A stretch of DNA of 64,000 nucleotides from Geomonas sp. RF6 (GTDB lineage Bacteria; Desulfobacterota; Desulfuromonadia; Geobacterales; Geobacteraceae). A program made the position numbers and the translations under genes. Positions 23,330-34,617 of the stretch are shown here, one piece after another (position 1 is the first letter of the stretch; every line of letters starts with the position of its first letter). The stretch lies in the NCBI RefSeq assembly GCF_021044625.1, contig NZ_CP087999.1, positions 327,001-391,000 of the forward strand. The letters are read 5' to 3'. The notes under the pieces were generated by a model that saw only the letters and a program-made list of their open reading frames with translations, ran no database searches and was not told where the DNA came from.

Positions 23330-24060
23330 CAGCCCCCCCCCGCCGGGCACAGTCTCCTGCAGACCGTCCCGAGCTTCAGCTTCCATACCATGAGCACCGC
23401 CTCGCGCACGATCCGCTTCGACATCTTCGAGGTACCGGCGTGCCGGTCGATGAAGATGATCGGCACCTCCCCGACCTTGAAGCCGCGCTCCACGCAGCGG
23501 TAGTTCATCTCGATCTGGAAGGAGTAGCCGTCGGAGCGCACCCGGGAGAGGTCGATCGACTCCAGGACCTTCCGACTGAAGCACTTGAAGCCGCTCGTGC
23601 AGTCGGAGATGGAGAGCCCGGTGATCGCCCGGGTATAGACGGAGGCGAAGTAGCTCAGCATGAGGCGGCGCAGCGGCCAGTTCACCACGCTGACGCCGTT
23701 CAGGTAGCGTGATCCGATCACCAGGTCGTACTCCGCCATCTTTTCGAAAAAGAGGGGGAGGACCGCCGGGTCGTGGGAGAAGTCAGCATCCATCTCCACC
23801 ACGACATCGGCCCCCCAGTCGAGAGCCACCCGGAACCCCTCCCGGTAGGCGGAGCCGAGCCCGAGTTTCCCGCTGCGGTGCAGGACGCGCACCCGCGCGG
23901 ACTCGCGCGCCAGGGCGTCCGCGAGCTCTCCGGTGCCGTCGGGGGAGTTGTCGTCTACGATGAGAAGATGGACGCGCTCGTCCAGCGCCAGGATCTGTCT
24001 GGCGAGCCGCTCGAGGTTGTCGCGCTCGTTATAGGTGGGGATTACTACGACAGGTTTCAC
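23329..24060 (-). CDS. GT2 glycosyltransferase, polyprenol-phosphate mannose/glucose synthase type
   Basis: About 243 residues if started at the GTG at 24060 (VKPVVVIPTYNERDN); an ATG at 24141 would add 27 low-quality residues and has no ribosome site. GT-A signatures are IVDDNSPDGT, the DxD-like VVEMDADFSHDP, and the acceptor region DCTSGFKCFSR. It lacks the C-terminal membrane domain of GtrB/DPMS III forms. It resembles Dpm1, which transfers a hexose from a nucleotide sugar to polyprenyl phosphate for use on the periplasmic side. No other glycan genes are adjacent apart from the coupled 60-residue membrane protein. Confidence 0.88.
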   Translation of the reverse strand: MKPVVVIPTYNERDNLERLARQILALDERVHLLIVDDNSPDGTGELADALARESARVRVLHRSGKLGLGSAYREGFRVALDWGADVVVEMDADFSHDPAVLPLFFEKMAEYDLVIGSRYLNGVSVVNWPLRRLMLSYFASVYTRAITGLSISDCTSGFKCFSRKVLESIDLSRVRSDGYSFQIEMNYRCVERGFKVGEVPIIFIDRHAGTSKMSKRIVREAVLMVWKLKLGTVCRRLCPAGGG

Positions 24061-24188
24061 AGGATACGGTACTCTCTTTCGGCGCTTCGAAGGGGATGAC
24101 CACCCGGCGGGAGCCGCGCTCCCCCGGGACGCGAGGAGCATAAACGATTCGCCTGGAACAAGTCAAGTCAAAGGGGGAGCGCGGGCAC

Positions 24189-24218
24189 AAAAAAAGACCA
24201 TCCTTTCGGACGGTCTTT
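24189..24218 (-). terminator. Terminator of the HU-tRNA transcript
   Basis: On the minus strand AAAGACCGTCC (24218-24208), loop GAAA, GGATGGTCTTT (24203-24193) with one G-U pair, then a T-run complementary to the A-run at 24189-24195. It lies about 8 bases past the last tRNA and is a textbook intrinsic terminator. Confidence 0.93.
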
Positions 24219-24225
24219 CTTGTAA

Positions 24226-24302
24226 TGGCGGGGTTGACGGGGCTCGAACCCGCGACTTCCAGCGTGACAGGCTGGCACTCTAACCGACTGAGCTACAACC
24301 CC
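24226..24302 (-). tRNA. tRNA-Asp (GUC), copy 1
   Basis: 77 nt including encoded CCA. The acceptor GGGGTTG pairs with CAACCCC, the discriminator is G, the D-arm contains AGCTCAGTCGGTTAGAGT, the anticodon is GTC (complement of 24266-24268), and the T-arm contains GGGTTCGAGCCC. It is identical in sequence to the copy at 24439-24515. Confidence 0.97.
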
Positions 24303-24351
24303 CTGCTATTAGTACTGCAACGGCGCGTCGGCGCCTGGTACTTCCGTAAAA

Positions 24352-24427
24352 TGGTGGGCGAAGAGGGGATCGAACCCCCGACATCCAGCTTGTAAGGCTG
24401 GCGCTCTCCCAGCTGAGCTATTCGCCC
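24352..24427 (-). tRNA. tRNA-Val (UAC)
   Basis: 76 nt with encoded CCA. The acceptor GGGCGAA pairs with TTCGCCC, the discriminator is A, the D-arm is AGCTCAGCTGGGAGAGC, the anticodon loop is CTTACAA (anticodon TAC), and the T-arm contains GGGTTCGATCCC. It lies between two identical tRNA-Asp genes. Confidence 0.97.
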
Positions 24428-24438
24428 TGAAGAAATAA

Positions 24439-24515
24439 TGGCGGGGTTGACGGGGCTCGAACCCGCGACTTCCAGCGTGACAGGCTGGCACTCTAACCGA
24501 CTGAGCTACAACCCC
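24439..24515 (-). tRNA. tRNA-Asp (GUC), copy 2
   Basis: 77 nt with encoded CCA, identical to 24226-24302; the anticodon GTC is the complement of 24479-24481. It is the promoter-proximal tRNA, starting 22 bases after the HU stop with no terminator between, so it is probably cut out of a shared transcript. Confidence 0.97.
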
Positions 24516-24537
24516 TTGTAGCGTTTATTCCGGGAGA

Positions 24538-24813
24538 CTACTCGTTGAGGAGAGCCTTCAGGGTGTTACCGGGCTTAAACCTCGGGGTGACCGAGGCAGG
24601 AATATCAATCTTCTCACCGGTCTGCGGATTCTTCCCGGTGCGTGCGCCGCGCTCCGCGACGCTGAAGGTGCCGAAGCCGACGAGGGTAAGCTTGTCCCCC
24701 TTGGCGAGGCACTCGGTGAGTGCATCGACGATGCCTTTGAGACACTTGTCCGCTTCTGCCTTCGTTATATCTGCGCCTTCGGCAATGGCGTTTATCAGCT
24801 CAGACTTGTTCAT
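24538..24813 (-). CDS. hup: HU/IHF-family DNA-binding protein
   Basis: 91 residues, full HU length. It has the N-terminal helix pair (MNKSELINAIAEGADITKAEADKCL), the GFGTFSVAERGARTGKNPQTG signature leading into the beta-arm, and the terminal FKPGNTLKALL. It binds and bends DNA as a dimer and compacts the nucleoid. A strong ribosome site (AGGAGG) precedes the ATG at 24813. A good sigma70-type promoter sits just upstream, and three tRNA genes follow in the same direction. Confidence 0.96.
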   Translation of the reverse strand: MNKSELINAIAEGADITKAEADKCLKGIVDALTECLAKGDKLTLVGFGTFSVAERGARTGKNPQTGEKIDIPASVTPRFKPGNTLKALLNE

Positions 24814-24851
24814 CTAGCGCCTCCTAGCACTGCATCGCAAAGTGAAGCCAT

Positions 24852-24881
24852 CTTATAGCAGAAGCCTCGCGACGGTGTCAA
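24852..24881 (-). promoter_or_regulatory. Promoter of the HU-tRNA transcript
   Basis: TTGACA (24881-24876), 18-base spacer, TATAAG (24857-24852), with TG one base before the -10 (extended -10, TGCTATAAG). The start point would be near 24845, about 30 bases before the HU ATG. It lies in the 74-bp gap after lon. Confidence 0.8.
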
Positions 24882-24887
24882 TCATTT

Positions 24888-27311
<2,424 letters not shown>

Positions 27312-27325
27312 TATTACCTGTGCTT

Positions 27326-28575
<1,250 letters not shown>

Positions 28576-28579
<4 letters not shown>

Positions 28580-29175
28580 CTGGCACCTCCCGTCACGAAG
28601 TTCCTCGTGACTATGGCATCAATGATACCATACGTCTTCGCTTCATCAGGAGACATGAAGTAGTCGCGCTCGGTATCGGTCTCCACCTTCTGCACGCTCT
28701 GCCCGGTGTGCTCCGCGAGGAGCTTGTTCAGGCTCTCCTTCATGCGCAGGATCTCCTTCGCATGGATGTGGATGTCGGTTGCCTGCCCCTGGAACCCCCC
28801 GATCGGCTGGTGGATCATGATACGGGCGTTGGAGAGGGCGAAGCGCTTGCCGCGCTCCCCCCCGGAGAGAAGGAACGCGCCCATGGAGGCTGCCTGTCCG
28901 ATGCAGATGGTGGAGACGGGCGCCTTTATGTAGCGCATGGTGTCGTAGATCGCCATCCCTGCCGTCACCACCCCGCCCGGGGAGTTGATGTACAGGTGGA
29001 TGTCCTTGTCCGGATCTTCCGCCTCCAGGAAAAGGAGCTGCGCGATCACCAGATTGGAGACGTTGTCGTCGATGGCGCCTCCCAGGAAGATGATCCTGTC
29101 CTTCAAAAGACGGGAGTAGATGTCGTACGATCTCTCGCCCCTGCCGGTCTGCTCCACTACTATCGGTACAAGCAT
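28576..29175 (-). CDS. clpP: ATP-dependent Clp protease proteolytic subunit ClpP
   Basis: 199 residues. The catalytic triad is in register with the E. coli mature enzyme: Ser97 (GQAASMGA), His122 (MIHQP) and Asp171 (TERDYF). The N-terminal propeptide is short ([10 protein letters not shown]). It forms the tetradecameric peptidase chamber used with ClpX. It lies 13 bases after tig and overlaps clpX by four bases. Confidence 0.98.
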
Positions 29176-29188
29176 GGTATATGCTCCT

Positions 29189-30493
29189 TTAGATTTCTTC
29201 CTTCGCTACTTCCTCGACCTTTGCCTTTTCGAGGAGGAGCTCCAGCGCCTTCTCCTCCCTCATCTGCGCGATGAGGTTTTCCTTGGCGCGGGGGTTGGTA
29301 AGGTAGAGGTTCTTGAAGTATGCGGCTTCCTTCTTCGTGTGCCCGGCGATCTCCTCCGCCTTCGCTTCGATGTCCGCCTCGGTTACCTGCACACCCTCCT
29401 TTTCCGCCACGGCCTCAAGGAGAAGGGAGCCCTTCACCTGGGTCCTGGCGCTTTCCCTGAACTGGGACTTGTAGCTTTCCTCGGTGAGCCCTACCTGCTC
29501 CAGCGACATGTGCTGGGAGGCGAGACGCTTCTTCGTGTTCTCCAGCATGTTGGCGACGTGGCGATCCACCATCGCCTCCGGGACCTCGAGGTCATTCTTC
29601 TCGATGAGGGACTGCACCACGCGGTCCTTCAGCTCGTTCTCGACGCGCTGGCGCTCCTGGGTCTCGTGGACCTCCTTCAGGCGCTCCTTCAGCTGGTCGA
29701 GGGTCTCGAACTCCTCGCCAAACCCTTTGGCAAACTCGTCGTTGAGCTCCGGGAGCTCCTTCACCTTGATCTCCTTCACCGTGATGGAGAAGGTCGCCGG
29801 CTTACCGGCCAGGTGGCTCGCGCCGTAGTTCTCCGGGAAGTTCACGGTAAGGTCCGCGGTGTCGCCGGCGGCAAGGCCTACCATCTGCTCCTCAAAGCCC
29901 GGGATGAAGCGCCCGGAGCCGAGCTCCAGCTGAAAGTCCTCCGCCTCGCCACCCTCGAACGGTACGCCGTCCATGAACCCCTTGAAGTCGAAGACGACGA
30001 AATCGCCGGTCGCTGCCTTGTGCCCTTCCGCTGCCGGCACGAGCTGCGCGAGGCTGTTTTGCATCTCCTTCAGGCGCGCATCGATGACCGCCTCGTCGAC
30101 GACGAGTTTTTCCTTCTTCACCTCGAGCCCCTGGTACTCCTTCAGCTCGACGGCCGGGTACACCTCGACGGTGGCGCTGTACTTGAAAGGCTGACCCGGG
30201 GTGAGGGTATCGCTCTCGATGAGGGGGAAGGAGACGGGGGAGATCCCCTCGTCGTTCACTGCCTGGAAGTAGGTATCGTTCACCAGCGTCTTCAGCACGT
30301 CCTCGGCCATCTTCTCGCTGTAGGTTTTCTCGATGAGCTCCATGGGGACCTTCCCCTTGCGGAATCCCTTTATCGCCGCGTGCTTGCGGATCTCGGTGTA
30401 AGCCTTGGTGATCTCATCGGAAACGCGCTCCGCCGGAATCTCAAAGTTGATCTTCTTCTTGATGCTGCTGAGCGTTTCTACTTTGATCTGCAT
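29189..30493 (-). CDS. tig: Trigger factor (ribosome-associated chaperone)
   Basis: 434 residues from the ATG at 30493 ([14 protein letters not shown]), which has GAGAGGG about nine bases upstream; an upstream frame to 30535 adds 14 residues without support. It has the N-terminal ribosome-binding domain with the signature GFRKGKVP, the FKBP-type PPIase domain (about 160-245), and a helical C-terminal chaperone domain. It assists nascent chains at the ribosome exit tunnel. It is first in the operon with clpP, clpX and lon. Confidence 0.97.
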   Translation of the reverse strand: MQIKVETLSSIKKKINFEIPAERVSDEITKAYTEIRKHAAIKGFRKGKVPMELIEKTYSEKMAEDVLKTLVNDTYFQAVNDEGISPVSFPLIESDTLTPGQPFKYSATVEVYPAVELKEYQGLEVKKEKLVVDEAVIDARLKEMQNSLAQLVPAAEGHKAATGDFVVFDFKGFMDGVPFEGGEAEDFQLELGSGRFIPGFEEQMVGLAAGDTADLTVNFPENYGASHLAGKPATFSITVKEIKVKELPELNDEFAKGFGEEFETLDQLKERLKEVHETQERQRVENELKDRVVQSLIEKNDLEVPEAMVDRHVANMLENTKKRLASQHMSLEQVGLTEESYKSQFRESARTQVKGSLLLEAVAEKEGVQVTEADIEAKAEEIAGHTKKEAAYFKNLYLTNPRAKENLIAQMREEKALELLLEKAKVEEVAKEEI

Positions 30494-30677
30494 TATGTAC
30501 CCTCTCTTTGTATGCGCTTTATATGGCAGGCTCACTGCCGCAATGCTTCTGCTGGTTTTTGGAAGGTGGGACCATTGAAGGATTTCTGGGAAACGGTGGA
30601 CGGACAGGCATCCTGGTCAGCGCTGGGAAACCGGCAGAACGTCCGGGACAACCACAGGCGGAACGCATTAAAGCGGT

Positions 30678-30707
30678 AAAATAACAAAGGGGAAGGGAAG
30701 TTGTCAA
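30678..30707 (-). promoter_or_regulatory. Candidate promoter for tig-clpPX-lon
   Basis: On the minus strand TTGACA (30707-30702) and TATTTT (30683-30678) are separated by 18 bases, about 185 bases upstream of the tig ATG. The -35 is perfect and the -10 matches four of six. No other feature is visible in the 30494-30770 gap. Confidence 0.45.
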
Positions 30708-30770
30708 CATAGAATTGACTCTGCTCCAGGCGGGTCCGGCACCCCTCTCGGGTGCCGCTACGGAGCCATC

Positions 30771-30810
30771 GGGCGCTTCCGCTTCCCCGCTTTCCGATGC
30801 GGAAGCGCCC
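30771..30810 (-). terminator. Hairpin after cydB
   Basis: GGGCGCTTCCGC (30771-30782) and GCGGAAGCGCCC (30799-30810) form a perfect 12-bp stem, 12 bases beyond the cydB stop. No T-run follows on the minus strand, so it may stabilise the 3' end rather than terminate by itself. A second small hairpin (GGCACCC/GGGTGCC) lies at 30738-30756. Confidence 0.6.
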
Positions 30811-30822
30811 CTCTAACCATCC

Positions 30823-31851
30823 TCAGTACGCCTCGCTCCCATCCAGAAGATCGGCGCCTCGTACCTTGCCGCGGAAGACCCGGTATGCCCAGATCTTGTA
30901 GACGATGACGATCGGGACGAAGATGAAGGCGACCCCCGTCATGATCCGCAGCGTGTAGGGGGAGGATGCGCTGTTGAAGATCGTGAGGCTCGCCGCGGGA
31001 TCGATGCTGGAGGGGATCAGGTTCGGGAAGAGCCCGATCACTCCGGTGAAGACGACCCCGAGGATCGTCAGGCACGATAGGGCAAACGCCGCGAGCGGCG
31101 CCTCCCGCATGAGGAGGATCCCAGCCCCTAGCAAAGAGAGTACCGCAATGACCGGCACCACTGCAAGAAGCGGGGTCGAGATGAAGTTGTCGTAGAGCTT
31201 CGTGGCGAAGTAGCTGTGACCGAGGAAGGTGACCGCCACGAGTACAAGGGGGATCCAAACCTTGCGGGCGGCGGCGAGCGCGCGGCGGCTCACCTCCCCT
31301 TCCGTCTTCACCGCCACGTAGAGCGCCCCGTGCTCCAGGAAAAGAAGGAGAAAGAGGAGGCCGGAGACGATCCCGTACGGATTGAGGAGGGCGAGCAGCG
31401 AGCCGTGATAGCCGGCGGCGTCCATCGGAAGCCCCGCAAATATGTTCCCGAAGGCTACTCCGAAGAGAAGGGCCGGAACAAAGCTGGAGAGGACGATGGC
31501 GCTGTCCCACACCCGACGCCACACGGTCCCCTCTTCCTTGCTGCGAAACTCGAAGGACACCCCGCGCACGATGAGCCCGAAGAGAAGGAGAAGGAGCGGC
31601 GTGTACAGGTAGCTGAACATGGCGGCGTAGGTCCCGGGGAAGGCAGCGAAAGTCGCCCCCCCGGCGGTGATCAGCCACACCTCGTTGCCGTCCCACACAG
31701 GGCCGAAGGTATTTATGACGACCCGGCGCTCGCTGTCACTCTTTCCCAGAACAGGCAGAAGCATCCCGGCGCCAAAGACGAAGCCGTCGAGCATGAAGTA
31801 GGCTCCCCACAGAACTCCCCACAGTACAAACCAGATGACGTTCAATTCCAT
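30823..31851 (-). CDS. cydB: Cytochrome bd-type quinol oxidase subunit II
   Basis: 342 residues with eight to nine membrane segments, the usual CydB length. Typical features are the start LNVIWFVLWGVLWGAYFMLD, the GPVWDGNEVWLI motif near residue 57, and VIVYKIWAYRVFRGKV at the end. With CydA it makes a high-affinity oxygen reductase in the inner membrane that takes electrons from quinol. In an anaerobic metal reducer this usually serves oxygen tolerance. It lies 13 bases after cydA. No CydX-like short subunit is visible downstream. Confidence 0.96.
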   Translation of the reverse strand: MELNVIWFVLWGVLWGAYFMLDGFVFGAGMLLPVLGKSDSERRVVINTFGPVWDGNEVWLITAGGATFAAFPGTYAAMFSYLYTPLLLLLFGLIVRGVSFEFRSKEEGTVWRRVWDSAIVLSSFVPALLFGVAFGNIFAGLPMDAAGYHGSLLALLNPYGIVSGLLFLLLFLEHGALYVAVKTEGEVSRRALAAARKVWIPLVLVAVTFLGHSYFATKLYDNFISTPLLAVVPVIAVLSLLGAGILLMREAPLAAFALSCLTILGVVFTGVIGLFPNLIPSSIDPAASLTIFNSASSPYTLRIMTGVAFIFVPIVIVYKIWAYRVFRGKVRGADLLDGSEAY

Positions 31852-31864
31852 GATACGACCCCTC

Positions 31865-33244
31865 CTATTTCGCGGCTGCGCCGATGGCGGTTAACGGTTC
31901 TGCTGCGGGCTCTGCGGTCTCAACCGGGACGGTTGTCCCCTCAGGCCCCTTGCGGGCAAACTTCGCGATCAGGTAGATGTCCACAAAGCCCAGCAGCCCG
32001 TACAGGAGGGTGAAGCCGATGAGAGAGCCGACGACCTGGCTCGCCGTGATGGCGGTGGAGACGGCGTCCGAGGTTTTCATCATCCCGTAGACGATCCACG
32101 GCTGGCGCCCGACCTCGGACACGATCCAGCCGAGCTGGTTGGCGAGGTACGGGAGGGGGATGGAGTACACCATCACCCTCAGAAAGAGCGGGTAGCGCTC
32201 TAGCATCCCCCTGCGCACGAGGAAGAAGGCAAGGGCCGAGGCGAGGATGAAGTAGGTGCCAAGCCCGACCATGGTGCGGAAACTGGCGAAGACCGGGAGG
32301 ACGGGGGGACGCTGGTCGGGGGGGAAGGAGTTCAGCCCCTTGATCTCACCTCCCGCGTCGTGGCGTGCCAGGAGGCTCAGGAGGCCGGGCACCGGGAGCG
32401 CCTCCACGAGGTTGCAGGCGTTCTTCTCATCCGGGAAGGAGAAGAGGTGCATCGGGACGTTACAGCTCGTCTGCCAGATCGACTCCATGGCGGCGAATTT
32501 CGCCGGCTGCGTCTTCGCCACGTCGAAGGCATGGGCATCGCCGATGACCGCGACCATGACGGAGGAGAGGAGAGCGAAGCCGGCGGCAAGGGAGAAGGAA
32601 GCGCGGAAGAAGGAGCGGTTGGAGCCGCGCAGCAGGTGCCAGGCGGATATTCCCATGACGAAGAAGCCGGCCACGGTGTAGGCGGAGGCGAGTTGGTGGG
32701 TGTACTTGAGGATCCCGAAGGGGTTCGTGAAGAGCGCCAGGAAATCGACCATCTCGGCGCGGCCGTTGCGCAGCACGTATCCGACCGGGTGCTGCATCCA
32801 GGCGTTTGCGAGGAGGATCCAGAGGGCCGAGAGGTTCGTGCCGATGGCGACCAGCCAGATCGAGAGGAGATGCACCTTTTTCGACACCTTGTTCCAGCCG
32901 AAGGCCCACACCCCGATAAAAACGGACTCGAGAAAGAAGGCGACCGTCGCCTCGATGGCCAGCGGGGCACCAAATATGTCGCCGACATAGCGGGAATACT
33001 GCGCCCAGTTCATGCCGAACTGGAACTCAAGGGTAATCCCGGTCACCACGCCGAGGGCGAAATTGATCAGGAAAAGCTTCCCCCAGAAGCGCACCATGCG
33101 CAGGTACTGCTCGTCTCCGGTTCGCACGTAGCGCGTCTCCATGAAGGCGAGCAGGACAGATAGTCCCAGGGTAAGTGGTACGAATATGAAGTGGAACATA
33201 CTGGTGACGGCAAATTGCAGTCGGCTCAGGGTCAACACGTCCAT
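31865..33244 (-). CDS. cydA: Cytochrome bd-type quinol oxidase subunit I
   Basis: 459 residues, shorter than the 522 of E. coli, consistent with the short Q-loop class. The N-terminus carries the heme b595 axial His18 (MFHFIFVPLTLG). GMNWAQYSRYVGDIFGAPLA and the quinol-site GRQPW motif (EVGRQPWIVYG) are present. It binds hemes b558, b595 and d. The ATG at 33244 follows AAGGAGGG. A regulator-box candidate lies 54 bases upstream, and the next gene upstream is an Rrf2-type regulator in the same direction. Confidence 0.96.
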   Translation of the reverse strand: MDVLTLSRLQFAVTSMFHFIFVPLTLGLSVLLAFMETRYVRTGDEQYLRMVRFWGKLFLINFALGVVTGITLEFQFGMNWAQYSRYVGDIFGAPLAIEATVAFFLESVFIGVWAFGWNKVSKKVHLLSIWLVAIGTNLSALWILLANAWMQHPVGYVLRNGRAEMVDFLALFTNPFGILKYTHQLASAYTVAGFFVMGISAWHLLRGSNRSFFRASFSLAAGFALLSSVMVAVIGDAHAFDVAKTQPAKFAAMESIWQTSCNVPMHLFSFPDEKNACNLVEALPVPGLLSLLARHDAGGEIKGLNSFPPDQRPPVLPVFASFRTMVGLGTYFILASALAFFLVRRGMLERYPLFLRVMVYSIPLPYLANQLGWIVSEVGRQPWIVYGMMKTSDAVSTAITASQVVGSLIGFTLLYGLLGFVDIYLIAKFARKGPEGTTVPVETAEPAAEPLTAIGAAAK

Positions 33245-33297
33245 CGATTCCCTCCTTGCAGGGGTCTCCCCCTTTCGGTTAGTTTACAGCTTAAAAA

Positions 33298-33312
33298 GGA
33301 TCTTTTTTATCC
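33298..33312. promoter_or_regulatory. Putative Rrf2 operator upstream of cydA
   Basis: GGATCTTTTTTATCC, an imperfect inverted repeat, differs at one of 15 positions from GGATCATTTTTATCC at 33823-33837, between the rrf2 promoter and its start codon. Co-occurrence at the two neighbouring genes suggests one regulator controls both. Confidence 0.5.
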
Positions 33313-33347
33313 CTTATCAGATCAAAAAATTTCCCGCTCCCCTCCGC

Positions 33348-33373
33348 AGCGCTGCCCTTCTCGGGCAGCGCTT
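33348..33373. terminator. Hairpin between rrf2 and cydA
   Basis: AGCGCTGCCC, loop TTCTC, GGGCAGCGCT: a 10-bp stem about 25 bases beyond the regulator stop. There is no clear T-run on the minus strand, so attenuation or partial termination between rrf2 and cydAB is possible. Confidence 0.45.
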
Positions 33374-33399
33374 TGTATCGGCAAGGGCGGGTTTCTGAG

Positions 33400-33810
33400 C
33401 TATTCGGTGCTGACGGCAGCCAAAGTCTCGATGGTGACCCCGTCAAGGATCTGCACGACCTCGGTCTGGACCGTTTTCCAGATCATATGTACCTGGCATG
33501 GCCCGTTTCTATCACAGGGGTTGCCGAGGAGGCAGCGATTCGGTACAATCGGCCCCTCCACCGCTTCCACGACCTCCCGCAGCGTGATCTGCGATGCAGG
33601 GCGGGCGAGGACGAAGCCGCCCCCGGTCCCCCGCGACGAGGTCACCAGCCCGATCTTTGCGAAGCTCTGGAAGATCTTCGCCAGAAAACTCTGCGGCACC
33701 TCGGCTGCGGCAGCGATCTCGCTTATCAGCGAAACCTGGCCGGGGGGCTGCTGCGCCAGGTAAATGATGCCGCGGATTGCGTATTCTCCCTTTCGGGTCA
33801 ACTCCATCAT
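33400..33810 (-). CDS. Rrf2-family transcriptional regulator with Fe-S cysteines
   Basis: 136 residues: an N-terminal winged helix (TRKGEYAIRGIIYLAQ, with recognition region EVPQSFLAKIFQSFAKIGLV) and the Rrf2 signature wing (SSRGTGGGFVLARP). Cys93, Cys99 and Cys105 (CX5CX5C) match the cluster ligands of IscR, so it probably binds an Fe-S cluster and senses oxygen, nitric oxide or cluster status. It lies upstream of cydAB in the same direction, and both genes carry the same 15-bp box, suggesting autoregulation and cyd control. An ATG at 33807 is an equally good start. Confidence 0.9.
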   Translation of the reverse strand: MMELTRKGEYAIRGIIYLAQQPPGQVSLISEIAAAAEVPQSFLAKIFQSFAKIGLVTSSRGTGGGFVLARPASQITLREVVEAVEGPIVPNRCLLGNPCDRNGPCQVHMIWKTVQTEVVQILDGVTIETLAAVSTE

Positions 33811-33822
33811 AAAGAACCTTTC

Positions 33823-33867
33823 GGATCATTTTTATCCTCTTATAACCCACCCCCTTCCCCCTGTCAA
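33823..33867 (-). promoter_or_regulatory. rrf2 promoter with operator candidate over the start site
   Basis: TTGACA (33867-33862), 17-base spacer, TATAAG (33844-33839), a near-ideal sigma70-type promoter about 30 bases before the ATG. The 15-bp box at 33823-33837 covers the expected transcription start, a typical repressor position. Confidence 0.75.
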
Positions 33868-34226
33868 CTGAAAAAGGAAAAAGCTCTCGATGGCGCCGCA
33901 ACCGCTGCTAGATTAGCTTCATAAACTCAGACTCAGCATTTCCGGCAGCCGACACCCATCTCGAGATGTGCAGTAAAAGAAGCTCATTGCGAAATTGCAG
34001 GAAAGAGACAGGAAGTCCTGGCTCAGATAGGGAAGGAGGGGGATGGTGCAGGGACAGGGCGCTATACCCGGGGTCAGGCTTCGCATTTTCGGATTTGAAG
34101 CGATGATAGTGAGTTGGTAATGCCGGCGAATGTGCCGGAGGCTTCGCGGGGTGCCTGAACGAAAGAGAGGTCTTTTGATCTGGTGAGGAGTAATAGGCAG
34201 AGCTTCCCGCAATTCTCTGCGGACAC
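33868..34226. other. Gene-free stretch of about 360 bases
   Basis: No reading frame here has convincing protein character or a ribosome site. A short hairpin (GCAGAG/CTCTGC near 34197-34220) precedes the terminator at 34227-34260. I see no known riboswitch signature. An untranslated RNA cannot be excluded. Confidence 0.4.
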
Positions 34227-34260
34227 AAAAAAAGGATTCCACTGAGGGAATCCTTTTTTT
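34227..34260. terminator. Strong bidirectional terminator
   Basis: AAAAAAAGGATTCC (34227-34240), loop ACTGAG, GGAATCCTTTTTTT (34247-34260): a perfect 14-bp stem with A- and T-runs on both sides. It can end the zinc-ribbon gene transcript (minus, stop at 34311) and anything transcribed rightward from 33.9 kb. Confidence 0.92.
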
Positions 34261-34310
34261 GCATCTATAGTCGGAACGCCTACCGCACGGTCCGCTCTTA
34301 CCAGAAGGGC

Positions 34311-34466
34311 TCAGCCGAGGAGGTTATTGTTGTTCCTCGCCCTGTTCGCCAGGATCGTCGGATCCAGCACCTCGCCGCAGCAGGTGCACTTCCAGGCGTC
34401 GAAAGACCGCACGAAGTCGTAATATTTTTCCGAGAACATTCTCCCTTTGCATTTAGGGCAATTCAT
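34311..34466 (-). CDS. 51-residue zinc-ribbon microprotein
   Basis: Frame from the ATG at 34466 to TGA at 34311-34313, 51 codons. GGAGG lies at 34479-34475, eight bases upstream of the ATG. The peptide starts MNCPKCKGRMFSE and continues WKCTCCGEVLDP, giving Cys3-x2-Cys6 and Cys27-x2-Cys30 with 20 residues between: a compact zinc ribbon. The end is Asn-rich (ARNNNNLLG). Small proteins of this kind are common in Geobacter-type genomes but have no assigned function; nucleic-acid or protein binding is the usual guess. It has its own terminator at 34227-34260. Confidence 0.8.
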   Translation of the reverse strand: MNCPKCKGRMFSEKYYDFVRSFDAWKCTCCGEVLDPTILANRARNNNNLLG

Positions 34467-34617
34467 AATAGCAACCTCCGCATTGATAGGAATTGATCGT
34501 GTCTGCTAGGGAGTGTTTACATGTTGCGTGCCAATAAGGAATGCTTCAGCAAAAATGATTTGGAAAGGGGGTGGAAAGCGAGGTGTAAAGCTTGACACCA
34601 TGCGAAGTTGGCTCTCG

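Noticed and set aside
30519-30710. Short minus-strand frame upstream of tig
   Set aside because: It covers the tig promoter region, ends just before the tig ribosome site and has no protein features.
33908-34264. Minus-strand frame of about 118 codons after the Rrf2 gene
   Set aside because: Composition is random-like (Ser/Pro/His-rich), there is no ribosome site, and its start lies inside the terminator hairpin.
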